In this document: positions 30,060 through 38,908 of the stretch, in pieces
Numbering within the stretch: the first letter of the stretch is position 1
Layout: every line of letters starts with the position of its first letter
Source of the DNA: Roseovarius sp. SCSIO 43702
GTDB lineage: Bacteria; Pseudomonadota; Alphaproteobacteria; Rhodobacterales; Rhodobacteraceae
NCBI RefSeq assembly: GCF_019599045.1
Contig: NZ_CP080623.1
Span: 1,882,501 to 1,946,500 of the forward strand
Length of the DNA: 64,000 nucleotides
Direction of reading: 5' to 3'
Notes under the pieces: generated by a model
Seen by the model: only the letters and a program-made list of their open reading frames with translations
Databases searched by the model: none
What the model was told of the DNA's origin: nothing
Position numbers and translations under genes: made by a program

Positions 30060-30088
30060 GTCGGTATCCATGTCGGTATCACGTCGGT
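30060..30088. repeat. Short tandem motif GTCGGT(ATC)
   Basis: GTCGGTATC occurs at 30060-30068 and 30072-30080 with a third partial copy GTCGGT at 30083-30088, spaced 12 and 11 bases, about one helical turn. It lies upstream of amiC, ahead of a -10-like TATAGT at 30151-30156. Confidence 0.4.
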
Positions 30089-30213
30089 GCGCGGGGGCGT
30101 TGCGGCAGGGAAATGTTAACGAAATTCTCGCCCCGCAGCCGCGGCTTTGATATAGTGAGGGCAACAAGAACGCGGGGGCGACGGCAGCCCCCGAGAGCGG
30201 TGACACGAGCAGC

Positions 30214-31446
30214 ATGATCCGAAACCTCTTGATGAGCCTGGCCCTTTTCGTGGCCGCGGGCCCCCTCTTGGCGCAGGGCGCGGGCGGTGGGCAGGATGCG
30301 CTGAGCGGCCTGGCGCGTTTCGACGCGGAGCAAAGCCGCGTGAGGGACACGCATGGCGGGCTGTCGGTCGATCTGCACCTGAGCCAGGGCGTGCCCTATC
30401 GGGTCTACACGCTTGACGACCCGCGGCGCCTTGTCCTCGACTTTCGCGAGGTGGACTGGCGCGCGATGAGCGCGACGCGGCTTGTCCAGGGCGAGAAGGT
30501 CCTGACGGCGCGGGCCGGCAAGATCAGGCCGGGATGGAGCCGGATGGTACTCGACCTGGCGGAGCCGGTGGTGCTCGAGAGCGCCGATCTGCGGATCGCG
30601 CCCGAGACCGGCCGGGCGCATCTGGCGCTCTGGCTGCGGGATGCGGACGAGGCCGAGTTCGCCGCCGCGGCCGGCACGCCGGACGTGGCGGGCTGGGCCG
30701 TGCCCGAGCGCGAGATCGTGCCACCTGCGGACGATCCGTTCGGGCCGCTGGTCGTCGTGCTCGACCCCGGACATGGCGGGATCGACCCCGGCGCCGAAAG
30801 CGAGGGGGTGGTCGAGAAGGACCTGATGCTGAGCTTCGCGCGGGAAGTGAAGGAGGCGCTGCTGCGCGGCGGCGACGTCGAGGTGATCCTGACGCGCGAG
30901 GATGACAGTTTCGTCTCGCTCGAGCGGCGGGTGGCGGTGGCCCACGAGGCGCGGGCCGACATCTTCATCTCGCTTCATGCCGATTCGCTGAGCGAGGGGC
31001 GTGCCAAGGGCGCGACGGCCTACACGCTGGACGACGAGGCGTCGGACGCGGCAAGCGCGGCACTGGCCGAGCGGCACGAGCGCGATGACCTGCTGGCCGG
31101 CGTGGACCTGAGCCATTCGGACGACGTGGTGGCCGACGTCCTGATGGACCTCGCGCGGCTCGAGACGAGCCCGCGGGCCGAGTTGTTGGCGCGGGCGGTC
31201 ATACTCGGCCTGCGCGAAAGCGATCTGCCGGTCAATTCGCGTCCGCTGCGCGCCGCCGGGTTCTCGGTCCTCAAGTCGCCGGACATTCCCTCTGTCCTGC
31301 TGGAGTTGGGATTCCTTTCGAGCGGCCGGGACCGCGATAACCTGAGCGATCCCGAGTGGCGCGAGCACATGGCCGTCGCCGTGGCCGACGCGGTGCGCGC
31401 CTGGGCCATCGCGGACGAGGCCGCGCGGGAGTTGGTGCGGCAATGA
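30214..31446 (+). CDS. amiC: N-acetylmuramoyl-L-alanine amidase
   Basis: A 410-aa periplasmic amidase that cuts stem peptides from glycan strands during cell separation. It has a signal peptide (IRNLLMSLALFVAAGPLLA), an AMIN domain at ~40-150 (VDLHLSQGVPYRVYTLDDPR), and an Amidase_3 catalytic domain with zinc motifs VVLDPGHGGIDPG, EKDLMLSFA and ISLHADSL, and SVLLELGFLSS at the end. It sits directly before PBP1A, as in many alphaproteobacteria. Confidence 0.93.
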   Translation: MIRNLLMSLALFVAAGPLLAQGAGGGQDALSGLARFDAEQSRVRDTHGGLSVDLHLSQGVPYRVYTLDDPRRLVLDFREVDWRAMSATRLVQGEKVLTARAGKIRPGWSRMVLDLAEPVVLESADLRIAPETGRAHLALWLRDADEAEFAAAAGTPDVAGWAVPEREIVPPADDPFGPLVVVLDPGHGGIDPGAESEGVVEKDLMLSFAREVKEALLRGGDVEVILTREDDSFVSLERRVAVAHEARADIFISLHADSLSEGRAKGATAYTLDDEASDAASAALAERHERDDLLAGVDLSHSDDVVADVLMDLARLETSPRAELLARAVILGLRESDLPVNSRPLRAAGFSVLKSPDIPSVLLELGFLSSGRDRDNLSDPEWREHMAVAVADAVRAWAIADEAARELVRQ

Positions 31447-31544
31447 ACGATGGGCGAAAAACGGCGCAGGTTCCGCGGCGTGGCCTTTTGACGGCAGGCG
31501 GCGGAGTGCCTATATGGGCAAGGCCAAGCGGACGGGGGGCGGGC

Positions 31545-34073
31545 GTGCTGAGAGCCATACTATCCTTTTTCGGGTCTATCTTCACGCTCATCACCATGAG
31601 CGCGATGTTCGTTGCGCTGAGCATCGGGGCGATCCTCTGGGTTTACAGCCGCGACCTGCCGAGCCACGAGAGCCTTGCCACCTACACGCCGCCGACGATC
31701 AGCCGCATCTTCTCGGGCGAGGGCCGGATCATCGACGAGTTCAGCCGCGAGCGCCGCCTGTTCACCCCCGCCGAGGAAATTCCCGACCTGGTGAAGCAGG
31801 CTTTCATCTCGGCCGAGGACAAGAATTTCTATCAGCATTCGGGTTATGACGCGCGCGGCATCGCGGCGGCGGGGATCGAGGCGATCCGCACGCGCGGCAA
31901 GACGGTGCGCGGCGCCTCGACCATCACGCAGCAGGTGATGAAGAACTTCCTGCTCTCCGGCGACCGGCGGATCGAGCGCAAGATCAAGGAGATCATCCTG
32001 GCCACGCGGATCGAGGAGACGCTCGACAAGGAGGAGATCCTCGAACTTTATCTCAACGAGATCTTCCTCGGCCAGAACAGCTATGGCGTGACTGCGGCCG
32101 CGCAGACCTATTTCAACAAGCCGCTGGCCGAGCTTGCCCCGCACGAGGCGGCGTTCCTGGCGTCGCTGCCCAAGGCGCCATCGGACTACCACCCCGTGCG
32201 CGAGAAGGAACGCCTGCTTGGGCGCCGGAACTTCGTCCTGCGCGAGATGAAGGAGAACGGCTATATCACCGAGGCCGTCTACCAGAGCGAGAAGGCCATG
32301 CCGCTCAAGTCCGTGCAGAACGGTGACTATTCGCCGTTCTCGGCCGAGCTTCCGCCGCGCGACTATTTCACCGACGAGATCCGCCGCCAGTTGAGCCGGG
32401 ATTTCGGCGAGGGCGAGTTCTTCACCGGCGGGCTCAACGTACGCGCGACGATCGACCCGGAGATGCAGGTCGAGGCGGCCGATGCGCTGCAACGCAAGCT
32501 TGAGGAATATGACCGGGGCACGGGCCGCTGGCGGGGGACGCGCAAGAGCATCGACCCCGCGCTTCTGGACGACGAGGCAGCGTGGCGCGCGGCGCTGGCC
32601 GATGTGAAGGTGGCGCGCGACATCGACCTTCAGGGCAAGTGGCACGTGGCTGTCGTGCGCAAGATCGAGGATCAGCAGATGACCCTCGGGATCGAGGGGG
32701 TCGAGCCCTCGGAGGCCGAGCCGCCGATCGTTCCGCGCAATGACATCGAGTGGATCCGGGGCGATTTCCAGTCGAATTTCGACGTGGGCGACGTGGTGCA
32801 TGTGCGCCGGATGACCACCGAGGATGACGGGCAGGGCGACTTCATCCGCTGGACGCTCAGGCAGGTGCCCGAGGTGCAGGGCGGTTTCATGGCGATGGAC
32901 GTCAACACCGGCCGGGTCATCGCCATGCAGGGCGGGTTTTCCTACCAGGCGTCGGTCTTCAACCGCGCGACGCAGGCCAAGCGGCAACCGGGGTCGAGCT
33001 TCAAGCCCTTCGTCTATGCCGCCGCGCTCGACAGCGGCTATACCCCTGCGACGATCATCGTGGACGCGCCCATCGAGATCAACACGCCGCAGGGCCTCTG
33101 GCGCCCGCGCAACTCGTCCAACAAGTTCTACGGGCCGACCCCGCTCAGGACCGGGATCGAGCAGAGCCGGAACCTGATGACCATCCGCCTCGCGCAGGAG
33201 GTGGGGATGGAGACCGTGGCCTCCTATGCCGAACGGTTCGGCGTCTATGACGACATGGGGCCCTACCTCGCCAACAGTCTCGGCTCGGAAGAGACGACGC
33301 TTTACCAGATGGTCGCGGCCTATGCCATGTTCGCCAATGGCGGCGAGCGGGTGGAGCCGACGCTGGTCGACCGGGTGCAGGACCGCTACGGGCGGACCGT
33401 CTATCGCCACGATCAGCGTACATGCGTGGATTGCGACGATCCGGGCATCCCGCCCTCGCGCGGGCCACGGATCGTGTCGGACCGCGAGCAGGTGATGGAC
33501 CCGATCACCGCCTACCAGCTCACTTCGATGATGCGCGGCGTGGTCGAGCGCGGCACGGCGCGGGGCAACGTGAACCTGAGCGTGCCCGTGGCGGGCAAGA
33601 CCGGCACGACGAACGACGCGCGTGACGTGTGGTTCGTGGGCTTCACGAGCAACATCGTCGCGGGTTGCTACATCGGCTTCGACCAGCCGCGCAGCCTGGG
33701 CCGCGGGGCCTATGGCGCAGGGATGTGCGGGCCGGTCTTCACGCAGTTCATGCAGAAGGCGACCGCCAAGTATGGCGGCGGCGAATTCGAGGTGCCGCCG
33801 GGCGGGTTCTTCATGAAGATCGACCGCTATTCCGGCGCGCGCCTGCCCGACAACGCGAGCGGCCCGAACGTGGTCGCCGAGTATTTCCGCGAGGGCGAGG
33901 AGCCGATCTTCGGCCTGGCGGTCGATGGCGGGTTCGCGATGGGCAACGATCTGGAGCTTTACGCGCGGGGCGAAAGCGACTCGGTGCGCGAGGTCACGAC
34001 CTCGTCGGGCGGCACAGGCAAGGTGGGCAAGAAGGCGACCTTCGGCACGATCTCCTCGGGCGGGCTTTACTGA
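31545..34073 (+). CDS. mrcA: Penicillin-binding protein 1A (bifunctional)
   Basis: Inner-membrane glycosyltransferase/transpeptidase that polymerises and cross-links peptidoglycan; 842 aa. There is one N-terminal TM helix (SIFTLITMSAMFVALSIGAI), then GT51 with AFISAEDKNFYQHSGYD and RGASTITQQVMKN, an OB-like insert, and the transpeptidase with QPGSSFKPF (SxxK), GIEQSRNLM (SxN) and AGKTGTTNDARD (KTG). I chose the GTG at 31545 (VLRAILSFFG) because homologues begin there; an in-frame ATG at 31443 overlapping the amiC stop (ATGA) is an alternative and would add a basic tail. Confidence 0.93.
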   Translation: MLRAILSFFGSIFTLITMSAMFVALSIGAILWVYSRDLPSHESLATYTPPTISRIFSGEGRIIDEFSRERRLFTPAEEIPDLVKQAFISAEDKNFYQHSGYDARGIAAAGIEAIRTRGKTVRGASTITQQVMKNFLLSGDRRIERKIKEIILATRIEETLDKEEILELYLNEIFLGQNSYGVTAAAQTYFNKPLAELAPHEAAFLASLPKAPSDYHPVREKERLLGRRNFVLREMKENGYITEAVYQSEKAMPLKSVQNGDYSPFSAELPPRDYFTDEIRRQLSRDFGEGEFFTGGLNVRATIDPEMQVEAADALQRKLEEYDRGTGRWRGTRKSIDPALLDDEAAWRAALADVKVARDIDLQGKWHVAVVRKIEDQQMTLGIEGVEPSEAEPPIVPRNDIEWIRGDFQSNFDVGDVVHVRRMTTEDDGQGDFIRWTLRQVPEVQGGFMAMDVNTGRVIAMQGGFSYQASVFNRATQAKRQPGSSFKPFVYAAALDSGYTPATIIVDAPIEINTPQGLWRPRNSSNKFYGPTPLRTGIEQSRNLMTIRLAQEVGMETVASYAERFGVYDDMGPYLANSLGSEETTLYQMVAAYAMFANGGERVEPTLVDRVQDRYGRTVYRHDQRTCVDCDDPGIPPSRGPRIVSDREQVMDPITAYQLTSMMRGVVERGTARGNVNLSVPVAGKTGTTNDARDVWFVGFTSNIVAGCYIGFDQPRSLGRGAYGAGMCGPVFTQFMQKATAKYGGGEFEVPPGGFFMKIDRYSGARLPDNASGPNVVAEYFREGEEPIFGLAVDGGFAMGNDLELYARGESDSVREVTTSSGGTGKVGKKATFGTISSGGLY

Positions 34074-34120
34074 CGGGGGTCGCTGTGCTTTGCTGCTCCC
34101 GACAAGGGGAGGGGTAAGGC

Positions 34121-34546
34121 ATGGGGAGCCGATTACTCTCGGGCGCGCTGGCTTGTGTGATCGCGTGGGTCGCGGGGCCGGTCGCGGCACAGGACGATAG
34201 CGTCGAGATCAAGGTCCACAACACCTGTGACGCGGAGATGTATATGATGGTGCGCTACATGCCGCGCCCAGGTGACTGGCGCAATGCGGGCTGGTACACG
34301 TTCGCGCCCGGTGAGACGGCGTTCCTGAGCCACGACGGCGCGCGCATCCGGCACGAGTTCAGCAAATACCTCTATGCTTATGCGGATACGGCCGACGGGC
34401 GAGGGTATTTCGACACGAACCACGATCCGCAGACGCGGTTCAGCGTCATCCCGATCAGCGACAGGGGCTATGTGTTGTCCACGCCCGCCTTCGGTGATTT
34501 CGAGGATGGGGCCTTTCTGTTCGAGATGACCTGTCGGCTGTTCTGA
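34121..34546 (+). CDS. Secreted DUF1036-like protein (copy 1)
   Basis: A 141-aa exported protein with signal peptide (RLLSGALACVIAWVAGPVAAQ). The mature part has VHNTCDAEMYMMVRYM, then WRNAGWYTFAPGETAFL and a Tyr-rich strand (KYLYAYADTADGRGY). The W-x3-GW-x3-PGE pattern is that of DUF1036, small beta-rich periplasmic proteins of unknown role. A C-terminal Cys (MTCRLF) probably pairs with the Cys after VHNT. The next gene encodes a related protein. Confidence 0.72.
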   Translation: MGSRLLSGALACVIAWVAGPVAAQDDSVEIKVHNTCDAEMYMMVRYMPRPGDWRNAGWYTFAPGETAFLSHDGARIRHEFSKYLYAYADTADGRGYFDTNHDPQTRFSVIPISDRGYVLSTPAFGDFEDGAFLFEMTCRLF

Positions 34547-34559
34547 GGAGTATGCGATC

Positions 34560-34955
34560 ATGAGATACCTGGTCAGCATCCTCGCGCTTTGCCTTCTGAC
34601 CACGGCGGCGCAAGCGGAGCGGAACAAGGACCGTCCGCGTATCCTCGTCCTCGTGAACGCCTGCGAGACCGAAACATTCCAGTTCATCGTGCAGCATTCG
34701 CCGGCACCGGAGAAGTGGAACACGGCGGGCTGGTTCACGCTGTCTCCGGGAGAGCGGATCGCACCGCAGAAGAACGGCCGCGACCTGCTGCATCGGGACA
34801 ATGCCACGCTTGCCGTCTACGCCGAGAACCCGTCGGGAACGCAGGGGATACGGGGCGATCACAGGATCACCTACAAGGGTGATACGGTGAAGGCGCGGTT
34901 CGTGACGCGGTTCATCCGCGGGAAATACGTGGAGTTCTGGCTGCGCTGCGATTGA
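34560..34955 (+). CDS. Secreted DUF1036-like protein (copy 2)
   Basis: A 131-aa exported protein with signal peptide (RYLVSILALCLLTTAAQA). It shares the plan of the preceding gene: VNACETETFQFIVQHS, WNTAGWFTLSPGERIA, a strand LAVYAENPSG and a terminal FWLRCD cysteine. Only 13 bases separate the two genes and AGGAG lies 9 bases before this ATG, so they are a tandem duplicated pair in one transcript. Confidence 0.72.
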   Translation: MRYLVSILALCLLTTAAQAERNKDRPRILVLVNACETETFQFIVQHSPAPEKWNTAGWFTLSPGERIAPQKNGRDLLHRDNATLAVYAENPSGTQGIRGDHRITYKGDTVKARFVTRFIRGKYVEFWLRCD

Positions 34956-35024
34956 ACCCGCTTGGCCGCGTCGCGACAGGTCATTTTTGGACAGGATGCG
35001 CGCGGCCGCGTCGGGAGGAGGCGG

Positions 35025-35504
35025 TCAGGGCGAAATCTGGGCCGTGTCGATCATGTCGATCAGCGCGGGCAGATCGCCGGTGACGGAGCCCGGATCGCAG
35101 GTAAGCCGCGCGATTTCCGCACCGTCGCGGGCGACGTTGATGCCGCCTTCGACCTCGCCGTCGGGCACCCGCTCGGAAGCCATCCAGACCCCGTAGAGGT
35201 GGTCGCCCGACGGGAAGATGACCGAGCCGGTGGCCGAACCGCCCACGCCGGACCAGGGGATGTAGGGCAGCGACGCTTTGTCGAGGACGGTCTCCTTCTC
35301 GACGGTTCCTCGTGCATCGAGGAAGCCGTAGGAGACCATGTCGCCGGCGAGCCATGCGGCATCGCAGACCTCGATCCGTTTCGCGCCGTTCTTGAACGTG
35401 CAGGCGAACATCTCGGTCCCGTCGAGGACGCAATAGTCGCCGGCGTGGGCGGGGATGAGGTGCAGGGCGGCAAGCAGGGCCGCGAGGAGCGGGGGCCGGA
35501 ACAT
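35025..35504 (-). CDS. Uncharacterised secreted cysteine-containing protein
   Basis: A 159-aa protein with a clear signal peptide (FRPPLLAALLAALHLIPAHA), then GDYCVLDGTEMFACTFKNG with two Cys, VCDAAWLAGDM with a third, and LTCDPGS with a fourth, so two disulfides are likely. I recognise no named domain. Start 35504 follows AGGAC with 7-base spacing. It lies upstream-adjacent to tRNA-Met and converges with the DUF1036-like pair. Confidence 0.7.
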   Translation of the reverse strand: MFRPPLLAALLAALHLIPAHAGDYCVLDGTEMFACTFKNGAKRIEVCDAAWLAGDMVSYGFLDARGTVEKETVLDKASLPYIPWSGVGGSATGSVIFPSGDHLYGVWMASERVPDGEVEGGINVARDGAEIARLTCDPGSVTGDLPALIDMIDTAQISP

Positions 35505-35642
35505 GGGCAGGTCCTTGGACAGGGAAGTCGACGCGACCGGAGCGGACGGCGCGGGTGTTTGTGGCCTGCGAGATTTCACCATGCAATCAAAAACGCGCGA
35601 TGCCTGTCGGGCGCGTCGTGAAGTGGTCGGGTCTTGGGAAAA

Positions 35643-35719
35643 TGGTAGCGGAGGAGGGACTTGAACCCCCGACACGCGGATTATGATTCCGCTGCTCTAA
35701 CCAACTGAGCTACTCCGCC
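35643..35719 (-). tRNA. Elongator tRNA-Met (anticodon CAT)
   Basis: On the minus strand GGCGGAGTAGCTCAGTTGG opens a 77-nt cloverleaf with anticodon loop ATCATAA between GCGGA and TCCGC, a T-arm GGGGGTTCAAGTCCCTC and encoded ACCA. Position 1 is G opposite T (GU) in the acceptor stem; the features fit elongator tRNA-Met rather than the initiator. Confidence 0.93.
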
Positions 35720-35832
35720 GAAGATGGGCTGCTGATATGCCGGGGTCGGGCAGGGGTCAAGAGGGTTTGCGCGAGAAAATCGGACGGTCTGCGTGGGGGT
35801 CGGAAATTTGCCGGGTTCCGCAGCCGCCGCGA

Positions 35833-37455
35833 TCAGCCCGCCATCATTTCCTTGGTGTTCGACAGCGTGATCTCGGGCCAGTCGCGCGCGACACGGTCGA
35901 TATCCCATTGCAGCCGGGTGAGATAGACAACGTCGCCGTCATTGTCATGCGCGATGTGCTGCTTGTTCGCCTCGGTGAATTTCTCGACCGCCTCGGTCGG
36001 TCCCTTGACCCACCGGGCGGAGGTGAATTGCGAGCCCTCGAACCGCACCGGCAGGCCGTATTCCAGCTCGATCCGGCTGGCCAGCACCTCGAATTGCAGC
36101 GCGCCGACGACACCCACGATGAAGCCCGAGCCGAAGGCGGGCTTGAAGACCTTGGCCGCGCCCTCCTCGGCGAATTGCATGAGCGCCTTTTCCAGGTGCT
36201 TGGCCTTCATCGGGTCGCCCGCGCGGGCGGTTTGCAGCAGCTCCGGTGCGAAGCTCGGGATGCCGGTGACGCGCAGGGCCTCGCCCTCGGTAAGGGTATC
36301 GCCGATGCGAAGCTGGCCGTGGTTCGGGATGCCGATGATGTCGCCCGCCCAGGCTTCCTCGGCCAGTTCACGATCGGAGGCGAGGAAGAGGACCGGGTTC
36401 GAGACCGCCATGGGTTTCTTCGTGCGCACATGGGTGAGTTTCATGCCGCGCTTGAAATGACCGCTCGCCATGCGCAGGAACGCCACGCGGTCACGGTGCT
36501 TGGGGTCCATGTTGGCCTGCACCTTGAACACGAAGCCCGTGACCTTGTCCTCGTCGGGCGCGATCTGGCGCGGTTCGGCGGATTGGGGTTGCGGCTCGGG
36601 ACCGTAGCGGCCGATGCCGTTCATCAACTCCTTGACGCCGAAGGAATTGATCGCGGAGCCGAACCAGATCGGGGTCATGTGCCCCTCGAGAACGGATTTC
36701 GGGTCGAGTTCTGGAAGAAGCTCGCGCGCCATCTCGAGCTCTTCGCGGAGTTGGTCGATGAGGTTGGCAGGGACGTGCTGGGCGAGTTTCGGGTGATCGA
36801 GCCCTTCGATCCTGATCGATTCGGCCACCTTGTTGCGGTCGGCGCGGTCCATGAGCTCGAGCCGGTCGCGCAGGATGTCGTAGCAGCCGATGAAGTCGCG
36901 GCCCTGTCCGATGGGCCAGCTTGCCGGCGTCACGTCGATGGCGAGCATCTCCTGGATCTCGTCGATGATCTCGAACGTGTCGCGGCTCTCGCGGTCCATC
37001 TTGTTGCAGAAGGTGAGGATCGGCAGGTCACGCAGGCGGCAGACCTCGAAGAGCTTCTGCGTCTGGCTCTCGACGCCCTTGGCCCCGTCGATCACCATGA
37101 CGGCCGCATCCACCGCCGTGAGGGTGCGGTAGGTGTCCTCGGAAAAGTCCGAGTGGCCGGGCGTGTCGACGAGGTTGAAGCGGAAATTGCGATCGCCGCT
37201 CTGGAAATCGAAGGACATGGCCGAGGCGCTGACCGAAATGCCGCGATCCTTCTCCATCTGCATGAAATCCGAGCGTGTGCGCCGTGCCTCGCCCTTGGCG
37301 CGGACCTGGCCCGCCATCTGGATCGCGCCGCCGAACAGCAGGAATTTCTCGGTCAGCGTCGTCTTGCCCGCATCCGGGTGCGAGATGATCGCGAAGGTGC
37401 GGCGCCGCGCGATTTCGGGCGGCAGATCGGGGCGATTGGGGGTCTGGTCCAGCAT
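35833..37455 (-). CDS. prfC: Peptide chain release factor 3
   Basis: A 540-aa translational GTPase that recycles RF1/RF2 after termination. G-motifs are visible: AIISHPDAGKTTLTE (G1), VDTPGHSDFSEDTYR (G3), TFCNKMDRES (G4). The middle and C-terminal parts contain the RF3 blocks IPNHGQLRIGDTLTEGE and VGVVGALQFEVL. The length is standard. There is no Shine-Dalgarno before the ATG, while a good promoter ends only 6 bases away, suggesting a leaderless transcript. Confidence 0.95.
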   Translation of the reverse strand: MLDQTPNRPDLPPEIARRRTFAIISHPDAGKTTLTEKFLLFGGAIQMAGQVRAKGEARRTRSDFMQMEKDRGISVSASAMSFDFQSGDRNFRFNLVDTPGHSDFSEDTYRTLTAVDAAVMVIDGAKGVESQTQKLFEVCRLRDLPILTFCNKMDRESRDTFEIIDEIQEMLAIDVTPASWPIGQGRDFIGCYDILRDRLELMDRADRNKVAESIRIEGLDHPKLAQHVPANLIDQLREELEMARELLPELDPKSVLEGHMTPIWFGSAINSFGVKELMNGIGRYGPEPQPQSAEPRQIAPDEDKVTGFVFKVQANMDPKHRDRVAFLRMASGHFKRGMKLTHVRTKKPMAVSNPVLFLASDRELAEEAWAGDIIGIPNHGQLRIGDTLTEGEALRVTGIPSFAPELLQTARAGDPMKAKHLEKALMQFAEEGAAKVFKPAFGSGFIVGVVGALQFEVLASRIELEYGLPVRFEGSQFTSARWVKGPTEAVEKFTEANKQHIAHDNDGDVVYLTRLQWDIDRVARDWPEITLSNTKEMMAG

Positions 37456-37461
37456 GAGCGC

Positions 37462-37490
37462 CGTATAGGCGCGGGCGTGGCGTTAGGCAA
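37462..37490 (-). promoter_or_regulatory. prfC promoter, leaderless arrangement
   Basis: On the minus strand TTGCCT (37490-37485) and TATACG (37467-37462) are 17 bases apart. The expected +1, seven bases past the -10, is the A of the prfC ATG at 37455. Confidence 0.5.
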
Positions 37491-37581
37491 GGTGCCGCGC
37501 AGGGAAACCGGGGCGCTGGACAGGGACGGACGGCGCGTCATAGGGTCGGAACATAAGTAGAACACATCGGGAGAACGAAGG

Positions 37582-37950
37582 ATGTCGATGATGGACACGG
37601 CGAAGGCCCTTGTCGCGGGGTGCCGCGAAGGGCGGGAGGCGGAGAATCTCGAACGCCTCTATGCGCCCGACGCGATTTCGGTCGAGGCCGCCGACATGGG
37701 GCGGGGGCGCGAAGTGCGGGGCCTCGACGCGATCCGCGCCAAGCACGACTGGTGGGAGGCCTCGATGGAGGTGCTGGAGGCGGAGACCTCGGACCCGCTG
37801 CCGCATGGTGACGACCGGTTCGCGGTGATCTTCCGCGTCACGGCGCGTGAAAAGGAGACCGGCAAGACATGGGACATGGAAGAGGTGGGCGTCTATACCG
37901 TCGCGGATGACAGGATCGTCCGCGAGGAGTTCTTCTATGCCATGTCCTGA
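37582..37950 (+). CDS. SnoaL-like (NTF2-fold) protein
   Basis: A 122-aa cytoplasmic protein with the NTF2-like fold: an N-terminal helix (AKALVAGCREGREAENLERLYAPDAISVE), GLDAIRAKHDWWEA, and beta strands RFAVIFRVTAREKETGKTWDMEEVGVYTV ending in IVREEFFYAMS. Such proteins include polyketide cyclases and small-molecule-binding proteins; no catalytic residues can be assigned. GGGAGA precedes the start. It stands alone between prfC and fpr. Confidence 0.8.
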   Translation: MSMMDTAKALVAGCREGREAENLERLYAPDAISVEAADMGRGREVRGLDAIRAKHDWWEASMEVLEAETSDPLPHGDDRFAVIFRVTAREKETGKTWDMEEVGVYTVADDRIVREEFFYAMS

Positions 37951-37980
37951 TGGCGTGCGTGCCGGAAGCCTCGACGGGTC

Positions 37981-38832
37981 CTAGTCGAGGAAGGCCTTCT
38001 CGACGACATAGGTCTTGGGGTCGGAGTTCGCCCCTTCCTCGAGACCGTAGCTTTCGAGCAATTCCTTCAGTTCGAGGTTGAATGCCAGGTTGCCGCAGAT
38101 CATCGCCCGGTCGGTTTCCGGCGAGATCGGCGCGATGCCCAGGTCCTCGAACACCTCGCCCGAGCGCAGAAGGTCGGTGATGCGCCCCATCTTGGCCGAG
38201 GTTTCGCGCGTGGTGGTCGGATAGTAGCGGATCTTGTCCGAGAAGCCCTCGCCGATCAGTTCCTCGAGCATGTCGTCGTGGCGGATGTTGTTGATGATCT
38301 CGGCGCCATAGGCCAGCTCGCCCGCCTCGCGGCAGGTGTGGGCAATGATGACCTCGTCGTAATCGTGGTAGGTCTGCGGATCGCGCAGCAGCGAGGCGAA
38401 GGGCGCGAAACCCGTTCCGGTCGCGAAGAACCAGATCCGCTTGCCGGGCAGGAGCGCGTCGTGGACGAGCGTGCCCACCGGCTTCGGACGCAGGATGATC
38501 TGGTCTCCGGGCTGGATATGCTGAAGCCGCGAGGTGAGCGGGCCGTCGGGCACCTTGATCGAGTAGAATTCAAGCTCGTCATCCCAGGAAGGCGAGGCGA
38601 TGGAATAGGCGCGCAGGAGCGGCTTCTGCTTGCCCGTCTTGGGATCGGGATCGCCCATGAGGCCCAGCATCACGAATTCGCCCGAGCGGAAGCGCAGTGA
38701 GGCGGGGCGCGTCACGCGAAAGGAAAAGAGCCGGTCGGTCCAGTGCGTGACCTCGGTCACGGTCTGGGCGTCGGGAAGGGTGGGCGTCGCTTTGACGGGG
38801 GCGGCGTCGGTCACTTTGGTAATCTCGTTCAT
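37981..38832 (-). CDS. fpr: Ferredoxin/flavodoxin-NADP+ reductase
   Basis: A 283-aa FAD enzyme that shuttles electrons between NADPH and ferredoxin. The FAD motif is RAYSIASP (RxYS), followed by GPLTSRLQHIQPGDQI; the NADP domain has WFFATGTGFAPFASLLRD and MICGNLAFN. It is downstream of the cys cluster on the same strand (76-base gap) and most likely supplies reduced ferredoxin for the sulfite reductase. The ATG at 38832 lacks a clear ribosome-binding site. Confidence 0.92.
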   Translation of the reverse strand: MNEITKVTDAAPVKATPTLPDAQTVTEVTHWTDRLFSFRVTRPASLRFRSGEFVMLGLMGDPDPKTGKQKPLLRAYSIASPSWDDELEFYSIKVPDGPLTSRLQHIQPGDQIILRPKPVGTLVHDALLPGKRIWFFATGTGFAPFASLLRDPQTYHDYDEVIIAHTCREAGELAYGAEIINNIRHDDMLEELIGEGFSDKIRYYPTTTRETSAKMGRITDLLRSGEVFEDLGIAPISPETDRAMICGNLAFNLELKELLESYGLEEGANSDPKTYVVEKAFLD

Positions 38833-38908
38833 GGTTTCATTGCCGGCACGATTAGGCCGACACCCTCTGATAGTCGTTGATCCATGTCAGGTGAAGGGTC
38901 TTGGCCGG

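Noticed and set aside
31560..34190. 876-codon open frame on the minus strand opposite mrcA
   Set aside because: Shadow of the PBP1A gene; composition is biased and no domain is seen, while the + strand has all PBP motifs in order.
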